Assembly (NCBI GenBank): GCA_021399435.1
Contig: JAJTUP010000001.1
Coordinates: forward strand, 2,480,001 to 2,544,000
Direction of reading: 5' to 3'
Length of the DNA: 64,000 nt
Source of the DNA: Diaporthe sp. PMI_573
Taxonomy: Eukaryota > Ascomycota > Sordariomycetes > Diaporthales > Diaporthaceae
Every line of letters begins with the position of its first letter. Position 1 is the first letter of the stretch. A model generated the notes under the pieces. It was not told where the DNA came from and ran no database searches. It worked only from the letters and a program-made list of their open reading frames with translations. Of the stretch, positions 19,109-30,535 are shown in pieces. Made by a program: the position numbers and the translations under genes.

Positions 19109-21549
19109 ATGGTCTCGAGCTCAACCTCCAAGGAGAAGGAGGGCTTGCGCCAGAGGAATGTGGCCAGCTCCAAGAAGAACGGGGCAGCCTCGACAGCCGA
19201 CGAGGTCGAAATCGACAAGCTCCTCAAGGCCAACGCCCCGACTAACAACTCTGGCCTGCAATACAAGATTGCCCTTGCAGTCATCACCGCTCTTGCCTTC
19301 GTGACAAGATTCTGGGGTATCAGCCACCCTAGCGAGGTCGTCTTCGACGAGGTCCACTTCGGAAAGGTACGATCATCTTGGCCACACCTCCTTGCGCTTC
19401 TGCAGAGTACTCTTACTGATGGGATCCTGCCCGCAGTTTGCCTCGTATTATCTTGAGCGAACCTACTTCTTCGATGTGCACCCGCCCTTCGGAAAGCTTC
19501 TCTTCGCATTTATGGGATGGCTGGTCGGCTACGATGGGCACTTCCACTTCGAGAACATCGGCGACTCCTACGTTGCGAACAAAGTCCCATTCGTGGCGTT
19601 CCGTTCCCTGCCAGCGATCCTCGGTGCGCTGACAGTCTCTGTCACCTACATGATCATGTGGGAATCTGGCTACAGCCTGCCCGCTTGCGTCGTGGCCGCT
19701 GGTCTTGTCCTCCTCGACAATGCCCACATTGGTCAGACGCGCCTGATTCTGCTGGACGCTACATTGGTCCTGGCAATGGCCTGCAGCCTGCTGGCATACA
19801 TCAAGTTCTACAAGCTTCGGCATGAGGCCTTCTCAAGGAAGTGGTGGAAGTGGCTTATTCTGACAGGATTCGCCCTATCCTGCGACATTTCAACGAAATA
19901 TGTTGGTCTGTTCGCCTTTGTCACCATTGGTTCCGCTGTGGCCATCGATCTGTGGGACTTGTTGGATGTGAAGCGCCCCGGCGGAGCTCTGGGCATGCCC
20001 GAATTTGCAAAGCATTTTGCGGCACGAGCGTTCGGGCTGATTGTCATGCCATTTATTTTCTACCTCTTCTGGTTCCAAGTGCACTTTGCGGTCCTGAACC
20101 GTTCTGGGCCCGGCGATGACTTCATGACTCCCGAGTTCCAGGAGACCCTGAGCGACAACGTTATGTTGTCCAACGCGATCACTGTCAACTACTACGACTC
20201 GATCACCATCAAGCACAAGGAGACCAAGACATACCTTCATAGTCACGAGGACCACTACCCTCTGCGCTACGACGACGGCAGGGTTTCCAGCCAGGGTCAG
20301 CAGGTCACCGGGTATCCTTACAATGACACAAATAACTACTGGCAGATTCTTCCGGTGGAAGACGACCAGAAGTTGGGCCGTGCAGTCAAGAACCACGATC
20401 TTGTGCGACTCCGCCACATTGTTACCGACACAGTCCTCTTGTCGCACGATGTTGCATCGCCATATTTCCCTACCAACCAGGAGTTCACAACTGTGTCCCT
20501 GGCGGACGCATACGGCGATAGGTCGCAGGACTCTCTGTTCGAGATTCGTGTCGAAGGTGGAAAGAAGAACCAGGAGTTTAAGAGCGTTTCAAGCCACTTC
20601 AAGTTCATCCATAACCCCAGCAAAGTCGCCATGTGGACTCACACGACACCCCTCCCGGAATGGGGTCACAAGCAGCAGGAGATCAACGGCAACAAGCAGA
20701 TCGCACCAAGTTCCAACGTATGGCTGGTCGAGGACATACCATCCCTGCCTGTCGATGACAAGCGGAGGGAGAAACCTGAGCGCAAGGTGAAGACTCTGCC
20801 GTTCTTGAGAAAGTGGTTTGAGCTACAGCGATCCATGTTCTGGCACAACAACCAATTGACCAGCAGCCATCCGTACGCCTCGCAGCCCTACCAGTGGCCG
20901 TTCCTGCTGCGTGGTGTCAGTTTCTGGACCCAGAGTGATACCCGTCAGCAAATCTACTTCCTGGGCAACCCTGTGGGCTGGTGGATTGCAAGCAGCTTGC
21001 TCGCAGTCTACGCTGGCATCGTTGCTGCGGATCAATTCTCTCTCAGGCGTGGCGTTGACGCCCTGGATCACAGTGAGTAATAGCCCGACATATACACATC
21101 GTTAAACACTTGGCTGACCTGTCACAGGAACCCGATCTCGTCTCTACAACTCCACTGGGTTCTTCTTTTTGGCATGGGCGACCCACTACTTTCCCTTTTA
21201 CGTGATGGGTCGTCAGCTCTTCTTGCATCATTATCTTCCAGCTCATTTGGCTTCCACACTTGTGACGGGCGCCTTGCTTGAGTTCGTCTTTAATGCGGAT
21301 ACCACCGAGGAGGTCACCGAATCTGGAAAGGATGGCAAGAAGACTGGGCCGAGGAGACATATCTCGGCTCGCGAGCGATTCGCCGGCCAGAGCATGCTCA
21401 GCGCATGGGTTGCATGTGTCGTCATTCTGGCCCTGGCAGCGTTCGGCTGGTACTTCTTCCTGCCTCTGACGTACGGCTACCCTGGTCTCAGTGTCGACCA
21501 GGTACTGAGGCGGAAGTGGCTCGGCTACGATCTTCATTTTGCAAAGTAG
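19109..21549 (+). CDS. pmt4: Dolichyl-phosphate-mannose--protein O-mannosyltransferase, PMT4 type
   Basis: Exons are 19109-19366, 19437-21072 and 21128-21549; introns are 70 and 55 nt; the protein is 771 aa, the usual Pmt4 length. The enzyme transfers mannose from dolichyl phosphate to Ser/Thr of secretory proteins in the ER lumen and is needed for wall and surface glycoproteins. The essential acidic pair lies in VVFDEVHFGK (about residues 77-86), directly before the first intron. FASYYLERTYFFDVHPPF then identifies the PMT4 rather than PMT1/2 branch. A hydrophobic multi-pass N-terminal half is followed by luminal MIR-type repeats (around YDSITIKHKETKTYLHSH), then the C-terminal membrane block with THYFPFYVMGRQLFLHHYLP. 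No defects were seen. Confidence 0.95.
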
Positions 21550-22239
21550 CGAATGAAGGGTGAACGTGATCTCAATCTCGGACGCCGGGAAGGTACTCAG
21601 AAAATGGGCGTCTTTTGTAAGATTTGAGCAAATGATTGGCCTTTATGGTTCTCACAATCGGCGTAGGACAAATGGGATTTTCGAGGCTCTCGGCGCTGCA
21701 AGTGGCAATGCAGGTATTCGGGCGGACCTCTTCGCTTCAGTAAGAGAGACCAAGGGGTTGCTAGGGTGAAATATAAGATACAGAATTTAGGATGCCGCTT
21801 GCGCAGGGACAATTCATTCTGATCGCGAACCAGTCATTTCCCCTACTTAGGATCATGATCATCAGGCATCATCACGAAAATTTGGAAGCATCTGCAAATA
21901 CACGCTACCCAGGCAGCACATCTTGTGGATGTGTCCAGGACGTAATGAGCCCACTCACGGTGAGCCAACCAAGGAGGCTCTCGACAACTGCTGCACTTTC
22001 TGCAGGGGAAAGGTCTCCGTCGACAGCGCTCCTCGTCCTTAGATATTAGCAATTTCATACCAGCCTCGCAAGCCTCAGGGCACAAACAGTAAGCGGGTCT
22101 GGGTATCACAGAGCGCCTGACTTGGGGATAAACATTCAGACGTTACGAAGGGAGAGCTGGAAACTGGTCTACAGAAATGAATTTGAAAGTTTAGATACTG
22201 CAATTATTCACCTACACACCTTTTACTCGCATACCATGC
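21550..22239. other. Intergenic, 690 bp
   Basis: This is the convergent 3' flank of PMT4 and the minus-strand ORF at 22240. No credible gene, repeat or RNA was seen. Confidence 0.5.
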
Positions 22240-23304
22240 TCACTTACCAGATCCCATGGGCGAAGAAGAGACGGCCGAGGGAGGGCTGGGAGGCAGTGGT
22301 ATGGAAGGCGGACCAGACGGCGGACCAGCCAAAGAAAGACGGGAGCATTGTGACGCCCGTTGCTTCCTCGGAGCCTCCGCACATGCCTCAGAACAACCTG
22401 TCTGAGCTTGAGTGGACCACCTCTGCTCGTCGGCCGCCTCCTCGCCCTTCAGCTCCAGGGCCGCACTCACAGCCCCGGCATCTCCAACCTCATGCTTGCG
22501 GCCGAGGGTGACCAGCTTGGCACTTCCCCGCCGCGTGGCGACCGCTGTTATCTCACAGAGCGCTTGCTCATACTCGTCCTCGTCCCGCAGGTGGGCGTCA
22601 AAGGGAAATTCCTCATCTTCCTGATCTGCCTCGTGGGCATCTAGCTCTTCTTCGAGGCTCGGTGTAAGACTTACCCTCTGCAAAGTGCGGACAGATTGGC
22701 CAGGCAGGCCCTCGAAATCTTCAGCAGTAACTGGGCGGCTCGGGGGTTGTTCAGAGGGTGTGTGGTAGACACTGCAGTCTTCACAGTCGCAGTAAACAAT
22801 CTGCCACTGCCAGTGACCGCGGCAGGTGTTAGCACTTGCTGCCTTGTCTATCTGCATAGATTTCCTCCTGCCCTGGCCATAAAGGCTCAGCACGCCCTGC
22901 TGGAAATTCTCACCTATGAGTGACGCGTTGGAAAAGAAGAGCGACCCGAAGGACCAGGGCCTTGCCGCTTGTGACCGTCGCTCTGCAGCGGCTTGCTCCA
23001 TAGCTAGAAGACCGACGCCATCTTCAGTGTGATCGAGCAGCAAGTTACTGGTAGCCACCACCCCGTTGGAGTTAAGGTACGGTAAACGAGCAGAAGTGAC
23101 GCCGGCTCGCGTGATGAGGTTGCCAAGGTCAGAGGCCGCGCTCGCATCGCCAGCGATAAGCCGCGAGCTCTCGACTTGACCGTGCGATCTGGGAGTCCAG
23201 GATATGGGGCCGTTTGAGGTGGCCTTGGCCTCGCGGCGGCCCTTTCCCCATCTCTTACCGGAACAAAAAGGGAGAAACATGTCGTGTGGTCTCGGATGTG
23301 TCAA
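22240..23304 (-). CDS. Uncharacterised 354-aa protein
   Basis: This is a long open frame with mixed composition. The N-terminal half contains SHGQVESSRLIAGD and a segment around LLLDHTEDGVGLLAMEQ. A Cys-rich stretch (YCDCEDCSVYH) follows at about residue 170, then an acidic region (EADQEDEEFPFDAHLRDED) and a Ser/Pro-rich tail. No signal peptide or membrane span is obvious, and no family was recognised. A donor-like GTGAGA and a GCTAAC...CAG acceptor occur inside the frame, but removing that segment breaks the reading frame, so I keep the uninterrupted ORF. It could still be misbuilt at either end. Confidence 0.45.
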   Translation of the reverse strand: MTHPRPHDMFLPFCSGKRWGKGRREAKATSNGPISWTPRSHGQVESSRLIAGDASAASDLGNLITRAGVTSARLPYLNSNGVVATSNLLLDHTEDGVGLLAMEQAAAERRSQAARPWSFGSLFFSNASLIGENFQQGVLSLYGQGRRKSMQIDKAASANTCRGHWQWQIVYCDCEDCSVYHTPSEQPPSRPVTAEDFEGLPGQSVRTLQRVSLTPSLEEELDAHEADQEDEEFPFDAHLRDEDEYEQALCEITAVATRRGSAKLVTLGRKHEVGDAGAVSAALELKGEEAADEQRWSTQAQTGCSEACAEAPRKQRASQCSRLSLAGPPSGPPSIPLPPSPPSAVSSSPMGSGK

Positions 23305-23733
23305 GATTGTCGATGACCCGTGAGTGGCGTTGCGTGGATACAGGCGGAGGGATCAAAGGGTTCTTAAAGTGCAGCTGGGAGTACCGGGCATTTTCAACAT
23401 CTCAAGTTGAAAGACAATTCGAAGCCCATTCTGAACGTCTTTGTGGATTGCGAGTGAGAACAAAAAGGTGAGCCGCCTTCAGGACAATAGTCTTCGGCCA
23501 GCAGTCTGTGCCGTCGCCCTGCCGATGTTGCGCCTGTAGACCAGTACAAAGAGGTTGAACATAATAGCATCGTCTCTCAGAAGGTCATTGTCGCTTGTGA
23601 GACGGCAATCTATTGTCGACGATGGGAGATTTAACATGAACAAATACATAGCAATTTTCTAGCTACAGTTTCTGTTCCCCACACAGCCAATTCGAGCAAA
23701 GGAAGCAAGGCAAGTCAAGTCAAATCGATCACC
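23305..23733. other. Divergent intergenic, 429 bp
   Basis: Shared upstream region of the two uncharacterised ORFs. No named element was recognised. Confidence 0.4.
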
Positions 23734-24387
23734 ATGTGCCACGTTAACACGTTCTACGGTGCTTGTGGGCACAGTCACATGGTCCGGATAAGGTGCAAAA
23801 ATAAGAGTAGAAACAGCTTTTTCCGCTTCTTCACCAAGTCGAAGCCTTGCTTTTCTATCTTCACCGACACGTCGATATGGTACTGTCTGATGTGTGGTGG
23901 GAACGAGGACCGCAACAGGCGGGATCTTCAGGCCTTGGCACGCATGAGGAGTAGGGACTCGTACATCGACGCTGCTGCGAACCGCAGAGTCGCGGAGCTT
24001 CCAAGCTTTGCTCTCCAGGCCCCGAGATTCACCGTCGAAGCCCCGCAGGTGGATAGGCAGCCGCCATCGCAACCCCAGCGGCCCTCGCACACGACGCCCC
24101 TGCGGTCGGAACAGCGGCTGGAAAGGTCCAATGCCCGGAGCTCTCGCCCCCAGCGAGGCGAGAGTCTACACCCACCTGTTGAGAGCTCACGGGGACGGTC
24201 TCGTCTGCCCGACCCTTCCCCGGGCCCTTCGAGCCGTCCGCGAGTAAGTCCCAACATCCCACGCTCGATCACAATGCACACTGAAAATTCCGATGTGTCC
24301 CTCGTCTCTGTAGGGTCCATGAGTCCACGATCTGTGTCGCCGGACGAGCTTGGCCGCAAACCGAGTCACAACAGGCCCAGGAGTTAG
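23734..24387 (+). CDS. Uncharacterised 217-aa protein with Cys/His-rich N-terminus
   Basis: The ORF begins MCHVNTFYGACGHSHMVRIRC and continues through KSKPCFSIF to YCLMCGGNEDRNRR. Several Cys and His residues in the first 60 residues could bind a metal. The remainder is a disordered, Arg/Ser/Pro-rich tail ending HNRPRS. No signal peptide or membrane span is visible. A pyrimidine TTCTC repeat follows in the 3' flank. I do not recognise a named family; a small zinc-binding regulatory protein is a guess from composition only. Confidence 0.5.
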   Translation: MCHVNTFYGACGHSHMVRIRCKNKSRNSFFRFFTKSKPCFSIFTDTSIWYCLMCGGNEDRNRRDLQALARMRSRDSYIDAAANRRVAELPSFALQAPRFTVEAPQVDRQPPSQPQRPSHTTPLRSEQRLERSNARSSRPQRGESLHPPVESSRGRSRLPDPSPGPSSRPRVSPNIPRSITMHTENSDVSLVSVGSMSPRSVSPDELGRKPSHNRPRS

Positions 24388-27200
24388 AGGTGTAGAGATT
24401 TCCTGCCGCGCTATTGTTGAATGTGCGCAAGAGACGAGCGAGCATGGGAACAAGTTAGGTAAGTCTTCGGGCGTTTCTTTCATATTTCTTCTCTTCTCTT
24501 CTCTTCTCTTCATTTCATATATTCTTCCCCCTTCTCGTCTGACCCAACAGATGTAAGAGTATTCCAATTTCCTGTCTGGACCATCAAAACAGGGAAGCTT
24601 AGCCGTAGGATAATGAAAATGTTCCACACTGAACGAAGGACTTTGCGAAAACGTGACAAATTTTGAAAATCTGCCGTGAACAAACAGCTCTGCTGCAAGT
24701 CGGAACAGTGACATAGTAGGACATGCATCCAAAAAATACTACAGGCGACTTGCATTACCGCACAACATGATGCGGTATTCTCTATTAGGTTGCCTGGCCA
24801 TGCAGGTCTGACAGGCCACTCAAGATCAGAAATGGTGTTGGTTGTCCAGTTGCACCTGAGACCGCACTTGCAGTCACACTGCAGCAATCGTGGGAACCAA
24901 TACTGGAACCTGAGACGACGGCCAGTCGGATCAACTCAAAATATTGGTACCTGATTTAACGACACGCGCCTCGACCACCAGGCCACTGGGCCAAGACCGC
25001 CATTTCGACCTTCTGTGCCGTGTCAGGTCTGCTAGTGATGCAAGCCATGACGAGTTGAATACGTGCAGCCGTTCTCGCCCGCTCCAGGAATGTCGCAGCC
25101 TGTGGCCAGGCGAGTCAAGATGTGCAAAGGCAACATCTTGGCCGTGGGAAACACGTAACGCGAGACTCGTCGTCTTCATAGGCTGCCCGATTCTCTTGGA
25201 TCTGAGTGGCCAGGGCAGGGAGTGTATCCAGTTCAAGGGTGGGGTGGGGGTGGTCTAGTGTACAATAGGTTGCGACAACATATCTCGTAGGGCTGATAAG
25301 CAACGAACATCTGGGTGGTGTCCTTCAGGAACCGCATGCAGTACCACACGCTAGGACGTCGTCGTTTGTCAAAGTCTGGAGCGGGTTTGGATGGGAAGGA
25401 TGGTCCGAGTGCTTTCGCGAGTGGTAGGAGATTGCGGAGAAGTTGGCCACTCGCTGGCCTTGGCGGGCTGGTTGGAACGCAGATGACGAGGCCCTGGTGG
25501 GAGTCGGGTAAGCTTGTTCCCTAAACAAACTGCTCACCCTCTGGCTTCCCAAACTGGTGGGTGTGTGAGGCAGCCCTACCGGTGGAGCATGCGAGGCCCA
25601 GTTAGAAACGAGCTTGTGCCGTAGGGGCAGAGGTCAGAAACATGTCACCCATCCGGACTGCAAAGCAAGCAACCGCCTTGGACAAACAGGAACGAACCAT
25701 TTGATACGAGTGGATGTCATGCACCTCATGCACCTCAAGCACCTTCATGCAGATATCTCATGACAGCCATGATCAAGCACGGTGAGTGAGTCCCAAGAGG
25801 ATCCTGCGGGCTTCTGCAGGGTTGTATCGGAGGTTGGCAGGTGGCTCCAACTCCGTATTCCGGACAAATTGACTTGCCTGCCCTTTGTCCCTCTGAGTCT
25901 TGGTGGGCGTGCTGAGCCGCAGGAGTGCAGTGGGCTAGGTGCGAAGAGTTTGACCAACACGCAGCGGCAGTTGCGCTCGCTGCTGCCATTGGGTGGAAAT
26001 GGCCAGAGCAGCACTGCGGTAGACCTTGACGAGGCCACAGAAATGGTCTGGCTGAGCAGTCAGGAATAGGGGGCCGTGGCTGCTGCGACTCACTCGGTTT
26101 GGCGCGCCGACGCCGACGCCGACTGTGTCACATTGATGGTTGAAGGCCCTTGACGGTCTCTCCACCGACGAGAGCCAACCCAAGGAGACTGTTTGGAAGA
26201 TCGCAGGCTTGGCCCAGACCGGTTGAACGACTGACAGGAACTGAGGGCAGGTGTCGGATTCGCGAAGTAGATGAAATGTGGAAACGTACAAAAGGACCAA
26301 CCTAGAGTGGAGCATTGCATACCCCAGCACCCTGGCAACCCCCAGCCAAAATGCTGCCCCAGACAAGCTTGGAAGATTATCGGTGGTTGATCCACGGGAC
26401 GGCTGAGAGCAAGGGTGACACTTGATTGCGCACGGGCCGGTTTACGCTCCCGCCGCATTGCTCATCAACGAGGTACACGGCGCATGTATCCTGCAGTCAG
26501 CTTTGGCGTGTGCGCGCAAATCAGTCGAGTGGCCATCACTGCCACCCGAGATGATGCCATCGCAAATGAGTGAAGTGTCAGTTACCCTGGATCCCTGGAT
26601 CCCCGGGAGAGGAGGGTGGAGTGTAAAAAGGTCAGGAAATGGAAAAAATGCAAATGGCAAAGGGTGGTAGTATTTTTGACACGAAGCTCTGCTGGTGCTC
26701 GTGGTGGTGGTCGTGTGGTGGTGGTCTAATGCATGTTAGGACGACCGACTGTCCATTTCCGCACTCCGACCGTGTGCGAAACAACTGACTCGAGCTGGGG
26801 GGTTGGAATGCGAGAGTGCGCAATGGCACGAGGAAGAAGCAACGGCAGGGCAGGGCAGAGCAGAGCAGAGCAGAGCGGAGCAAACGAAAAGGGACGGGCG
26901 CGGGACAGAGAGCGAGACAACGTGTCACTGTACCCACAGCAGAGCCTCAAACTCGCTGACATGATGAGTGTGACCAGGTGCTGTGCTGTGGTTTCCGTGT
27001 CTGTGGTGCTGTGCTGTGCTGACCGAAGCGTCGGGGAGCGGACCAACAATCTCTCATCTGGTCCCGCGCTAGATCCTGACGGGGCACTGCAACCAGCCGC
27101 CGCCGCTCGTGATTGGGCAACATGGCTGGCCCCCAGCTCCGGATCCCTGCGAGGCGGAGTCCAAGGCAGTTCAGGGCTCATCCCATCGTAGGCCCACCGA
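24388..27200. other. Gene-free stretch, 2.8 kb
   Basis: ORFs here are short or low-complexity and lack domain content. A minus-strand ORF of 406 codons (26726-27946) overlaps GA/CT-rich sequence and reads as repetitive Gly/Arg/Gln; I treat it as spurious. Confidence 0.45.
24486..24511. repeat. (TTCTC)n microsatellite
   Basis: About five copies of the pentamer TTCTC directly after the 217-aa ORF, probably within its 3' transcribed region. Confidence 0.8.
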
Positions 27201-27482
27201 CGCGGAGCTAGGCCCCATTGAGCCGGATCAAGTCGCTGTTGCCTAAACTCTGGTCCGTCCGGTCCGCGCCTTCCCAGCAGCTCCAGCCCGCCCAGCTCCA
27301 CCCGCGCTTCTTTCCTCCTCTTCAACCTCATTTCGCCGTGTTGGTTGTCCTTGTGATTTGCCAACCCTCTAAAAACCTTCTTTCGTCCTCCAACTGCTGG
27401 CTCCAAAGTGTCCTGAGGCCACCGTGAACCATTGACTACCCGTCTACCTGCCCGGCATCGATCCTGCTTGCACCTGGAATTG

Positions 27483-27528
27483 CGAGAGAGAGAGAGAGAG
27501 AAAGAGAGCGAGAGAGAGCGAGAGAGAC
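27483..27528. repeat. (GA)n purine tract
   Basis: A nearly pure GA dinucleotide tract with a few interruptions, in the leader of the zinc-finger gene. Confidence 0.9.
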
Positions 27529-27853
27529 CACATAGACCACCCCCCCCCTTAGGCCAAACCCCAGACAACTCCCGCCGTCTCACACTAGAGCCTCGTTGGC
27601 CACCCGCCGCGTCGTCGTTCTTACTGTCCTCTCTCCGTCCTTCTCCTCGTTTCCAAAGGGCCTCGTTGTGTCCTTTATCTGGCCTCATTCCCCGCCACCT
27701 TGCACTTCCTTGCAATTCCGAAGTGGCCCTGGGCAACCCGCGACATCTCATCTCGCAGGAGACGTCCAGACCTCGATTCACATCTGACACAGAGGCCGTC
27801 AGCTTGGCCTCACCAGCCGCAGCCGTGTCCACAGCAGCGTAAGGACTCCCCCA

Positions 27854-27920
27854 TTCTCTCTGTCCTCTCTGTCCTCCCTGTCCTCCCTGTCCTCTCTGTC
27901 CTCTGTTCTCTGTCCTTCGT
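27854..27920. repeat. 10-bp CTGTCCTCYC minisatellite
   Basis: About five to six copies of a 10-bp unit CTGTCCTC(C/T)(C/T) in the leader of the zinc-finger gene. Confidence 0.85.
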
Positions 27921-28207
27921 GGCAATCCCCGTCTCCTCATCCCCACGTCCCAAGCCGACTAAGTCGGCCGATCTTTGGCCTCACGGTGTGTCGTCACAGA
28001 CAAGACGAGATCGGGGCCACATATCTGCACCTCCGCTCGTACTATCGACGCACCCGTGTGACTCACCCCCCGCCGAACCATATCCCGCGCTCAGCCTTAC
28101 ATGCAAGACACTCGCTGACCCTGGCCGGCCTGCCACAGTCGACACAGTGTTCCGTCCAACGCCAGAACCATTAAGTCCTTAGCCAACCCCACACCAGCCG
28201 GCTCAAC

Positions 28208-30535
28208 ATGTCCAACCCGCGTAGGACTCCGGCGACTCACCCGGACGGGGCCTTGTCCCTTAAGACCAACATGCCCCTCCGGAAAGGCCTCACCTTCCAC
28301 TCTCCTACATCTCCTGGCTCAGACGTGTCCGCCTTCAGACCCCCGTCTCTGCCCCGTCGATCACAGACCAGCCTGGACGACGTGATCGATGCTCACAAGC
28401 GACGCATGCGTATCACCCTCGACAGCATCGACCAGACCTTGTCGGCCTCCCAGGGCGAGTCTAAGACCCTGGTCGACAAGACCTTCCCCTTCCCTGACGG
28501 CCTCCGCAAGCACTCGGTCGCCATGTTGGACGAGCCTGAAAAGGAGCGTCGTGTGCTGCGCCCGCGATCAACTCTCCGTCGCCCCGCAAGACACCACGAT
28601 TCAGACAGCGGTCTCGGTACCTCTGTCGCGACATCCAAAGACAAAGCCGCCGACCCTGGCAAGAAGGCCAAGACCACATCCGTCAAGCCGTCGACTATTA
28701 CCCGGTCCGCGGCTGCGACCACCACCCTGCCTGGCCTGAGCAACCGGGCCACAAACAAAATCTGCGAGCATGTTCTGAAACCGCTTCTTGCAAAGCCTGA
28801 ACTCAAGACCTTCCACCCACTTGTTATTGATTGTCCCAGGAGGATCAAGGAGAAGGAGATCCTTTGTCTTCGAGACCTCGAGAAGACGCTTCTACTCATT
28901 GCACCTGTAAGTGAGATCCAAAGAGATCTTGGTATTCGTGGAGATACTTATCGGGCCTTGTTTTCAAAGGAGAGCTCCAAATCTGCCGATCTGTGGCTTG
29001 ACTTCTGCCTCACCACGGTCCACTGCATCCAAGCGACCGTTGAGTACCTGACCGACAGAGAACAAACTCGACCTCGTGACCCTCCTTACGGAAGCGGATA
29101 CTTCATCGACCTTGTGGAACAACTTCAAATCTACGCCAAACAAATCGCTGACGCCAAGGACAAGAAACCTTCCGGAGACAGCATGGACGTCAATGCGTAT
29201 GCTCAGCCTCCAATCACCCTCGAGCAAACTCTTGCTAACCAGTTGGCCAGGTCCGACGAGATCAAACTGCATGGCGGCATTCATGTTAATGGTCGACCAG
29301 TACAGCTTGTTCGTGTAAACAAGGACGGCAAGGCGATCTCGCTTGCCACTGGCGAACCTGTCGAGATGGACGACGACAACAATGGACCTGTCAAGGTTAA
29401 GCGGTCTGCTTCTGAGGAAGCAGCCGATGAGGACGAGATCATGCGCTCCATGGCCCGGCGGAAGAAGAATGCAAGCCCGGAGGAGCTCGCGCCCAAGAAG
29501 TGTCGCGAGCCGGGCTGCACCAGAGAATTCAAGCGACCTTGCGACTTGACTAAACACGAGAAGACTCATTCTCGCCCTTGGAAGTGCCCGATTGAGACCT
29601 GCAAGTACCACGACTATGGCTGGCCCACAGAGAAGGAGATGGATCGTCACTGCAACGACAAACACTCGATTGACCCACCGATGTACAAATGCTTGTTCCC
29701 TCCTTGCCCCTACAAGTCCAAGAGGGAGTCCAACTGCAAGCAGCACATGGAGAAGGCCCACGGGTGGCAATATGTGAGAACCAAGACAAACGGCGGCAAG
29801 AAGACAGACAGCAAGGCTGGCAGCGTCGCCCACAGGACGCCCCAGATCCAGGGGCTGCCCACGCCTATCAGCAACCCCAGTGTTGGGATGGCAACCCCTC
29901 CCGAGGAGAGACTCCAGTACCAGTCCAACAGTATTGAGTTCCCTGCTTATCTCCCAGAGGCGGAGCCCTTCAACTTCAACACCTTGCCGCAGGAGATCCA
30001 CTTGGACACAATGGACACAATGGACGCCATGGACTACTCCGACTACTCGCCGGTCGACAATGCAACTCCCGTCACAGACCCTGGTTTGGACAGCTCGTCC
30101 ATCACCTTCCAGGACGCGTCCACCACCGACTACCAGTGGGACGACATATACAGCGCAAATCAGGCCCAGGTGCCGGCTCCGACATTCAACAAGGAGCTTG
30201 CCATGCAATTTGCCGCTTTCTCAGAGGCCGAGCTCTGCAAGACGCATGTGGCGCCTCACATCTCTCCCATCGGACAGGGCAACGCGATGCTGTACACTCC
30301 TCACTCTCTGGCAGATGTTGACGAGAGCTTCGACGATATGCCTGTGGGAATGAACGGCGGGGCAGACTTCCTCCTGTTCCCACCCACCACCGAGGCTAAG
30401 CCCATGACCTACAACGAGTCTCCGCTTTTCAGCAATGAGATGCCTTCTGTCGCGGCCGGCTACTCGCAGCCAAACTCGCAGGAATTCTGGGGCGTTGACT
30501 GGTCGGCCAACCAGTACGCATACTCCCAACACTAA
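28208..30535 (+). CDS. C2H2 zinc-finger protein, likely transcription factor
   Basis: The intronless 775-aa ORF carries three C2H2-type fingers at about residues 431-525: CREPGCTREF...H, CPIETCKYHDYGW...H and CLFPPCPYKSK...H. Before them is a helical region (about 180-330) and a basic stretch (MARRKKNASPEEL). The N-terminus is Ser/Thr/Pro-rich. The C-terminal 250 residues are acidic and Asp/Tyr/Pro-rich with short repeats (DTMDTMDAMDYSDYS), plausible as an activation domain. The finger arrangement, with GWPTEKEMDRHCNDKH in the second finger, is typical of a Pezizomycotina family of uncharacterised regulators, so I give no symbol. The start is the first Met after the pyrimidine-rich leader. 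Confidence 0.8.
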   Translation: MSNPRRTPATHPDGALSLKTNMPLRKGLTFHSPTSPGSDVSAFRPPSLPRRSQTSLDDVIDAHKRRMRITLDSIDQTLSASQGESKTLVDKTFPFPDGLRKHSVAMLDEPEKERRVLRPRSTLRRPARHHDSDSGLGTSVATSKDKAADPGKKAKTTSVKPSTITRSAAATTTLPGLSNRATNKICEHVLKPLLAKPELKTFHPLVIDCPRRIKEKEILCLRDLEKTLLLIAPVSEIQRDLGIRGDTYRALFSKESSKSADLWLDFCLTTVHCIQATVEYLTDREQTRPRDPPYGSGYFIDLVEQLQIYAKQIADAKDKKPSGDSMDVNAYAQPPITLEQTLANQLARSDEIKLHGGIHVNGRPVQLVRVNKDGKAISLATGEPVEMDDDNNGPVKVKRSASEEAADEDEIMRSMARRKKNASPEELAPKKCREPGCTREFKRPCDLTKHEKTHSRPWKCPIETCKYHDYGWPTEKEMDRHCNDKHSIDPPMYKCLFPPCPYKSKRESNCKQHMEKAHGWQYVRTKTNGGKKTDSKAGSVAHRTPQIQGLPTPISNPSVGMATPPEERLQYQSNSIEFPAYLPEAEPFNFNTLPQEIHLDTMDTMDAMDYSDYSPVDNATPVTDPGLDSSSITFQDASTTDYQWDDIYSANQAQVPAPTFNKELAMQFAAFSEAELCKTHVAPHISPIGQGNAMLYTPHSLADVDESFDDMPVGMNGGADFLLFPPTTEAKPMTYNESPLFSNEMPSVAAGYSQPNSQEFWGVDWSANQYAYSQH

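Larger units (their letters stand above)
27201..28207 (+). promoter_or_regulatory. Pyrimidine-rich leader/promoter of the zinc-finger gene
   Basis: Roughly 1 kb before the zinc-finger start is strongly C/T-rich on the plus strand, interrupted by a purine (GA)n tract. It ends in CCAGCCGGCTCAACATG. This looks like a long fungal 5' leader, which often marks regulated transcription-factor genes. The transcription start cannot be placed from sequence. Confidence 0.45.

Noticed and set aside
22700..22930. Possible intron (GTGAGA donor, GCTAAC branch, CAG acceptor) inside the 354-codon ORF
   Set aside because: Both CAG acceptors lead to an early stop in the resulting frame, so the uninterrupted ORF is better.
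26726..27946. 406-codon minus-strand ORF
   Set aside because: Runs through GA/CT repeats and reads as low-complexity Gly/Arg/Gln; it is antisense to the zinc-finger leader and has no domain.
28964..30208. 414-codon minus-strand ORF under the zinc-finger gene
   Set aside because: Antisense shadow; the C2H2 fingers lie on the plus strand.
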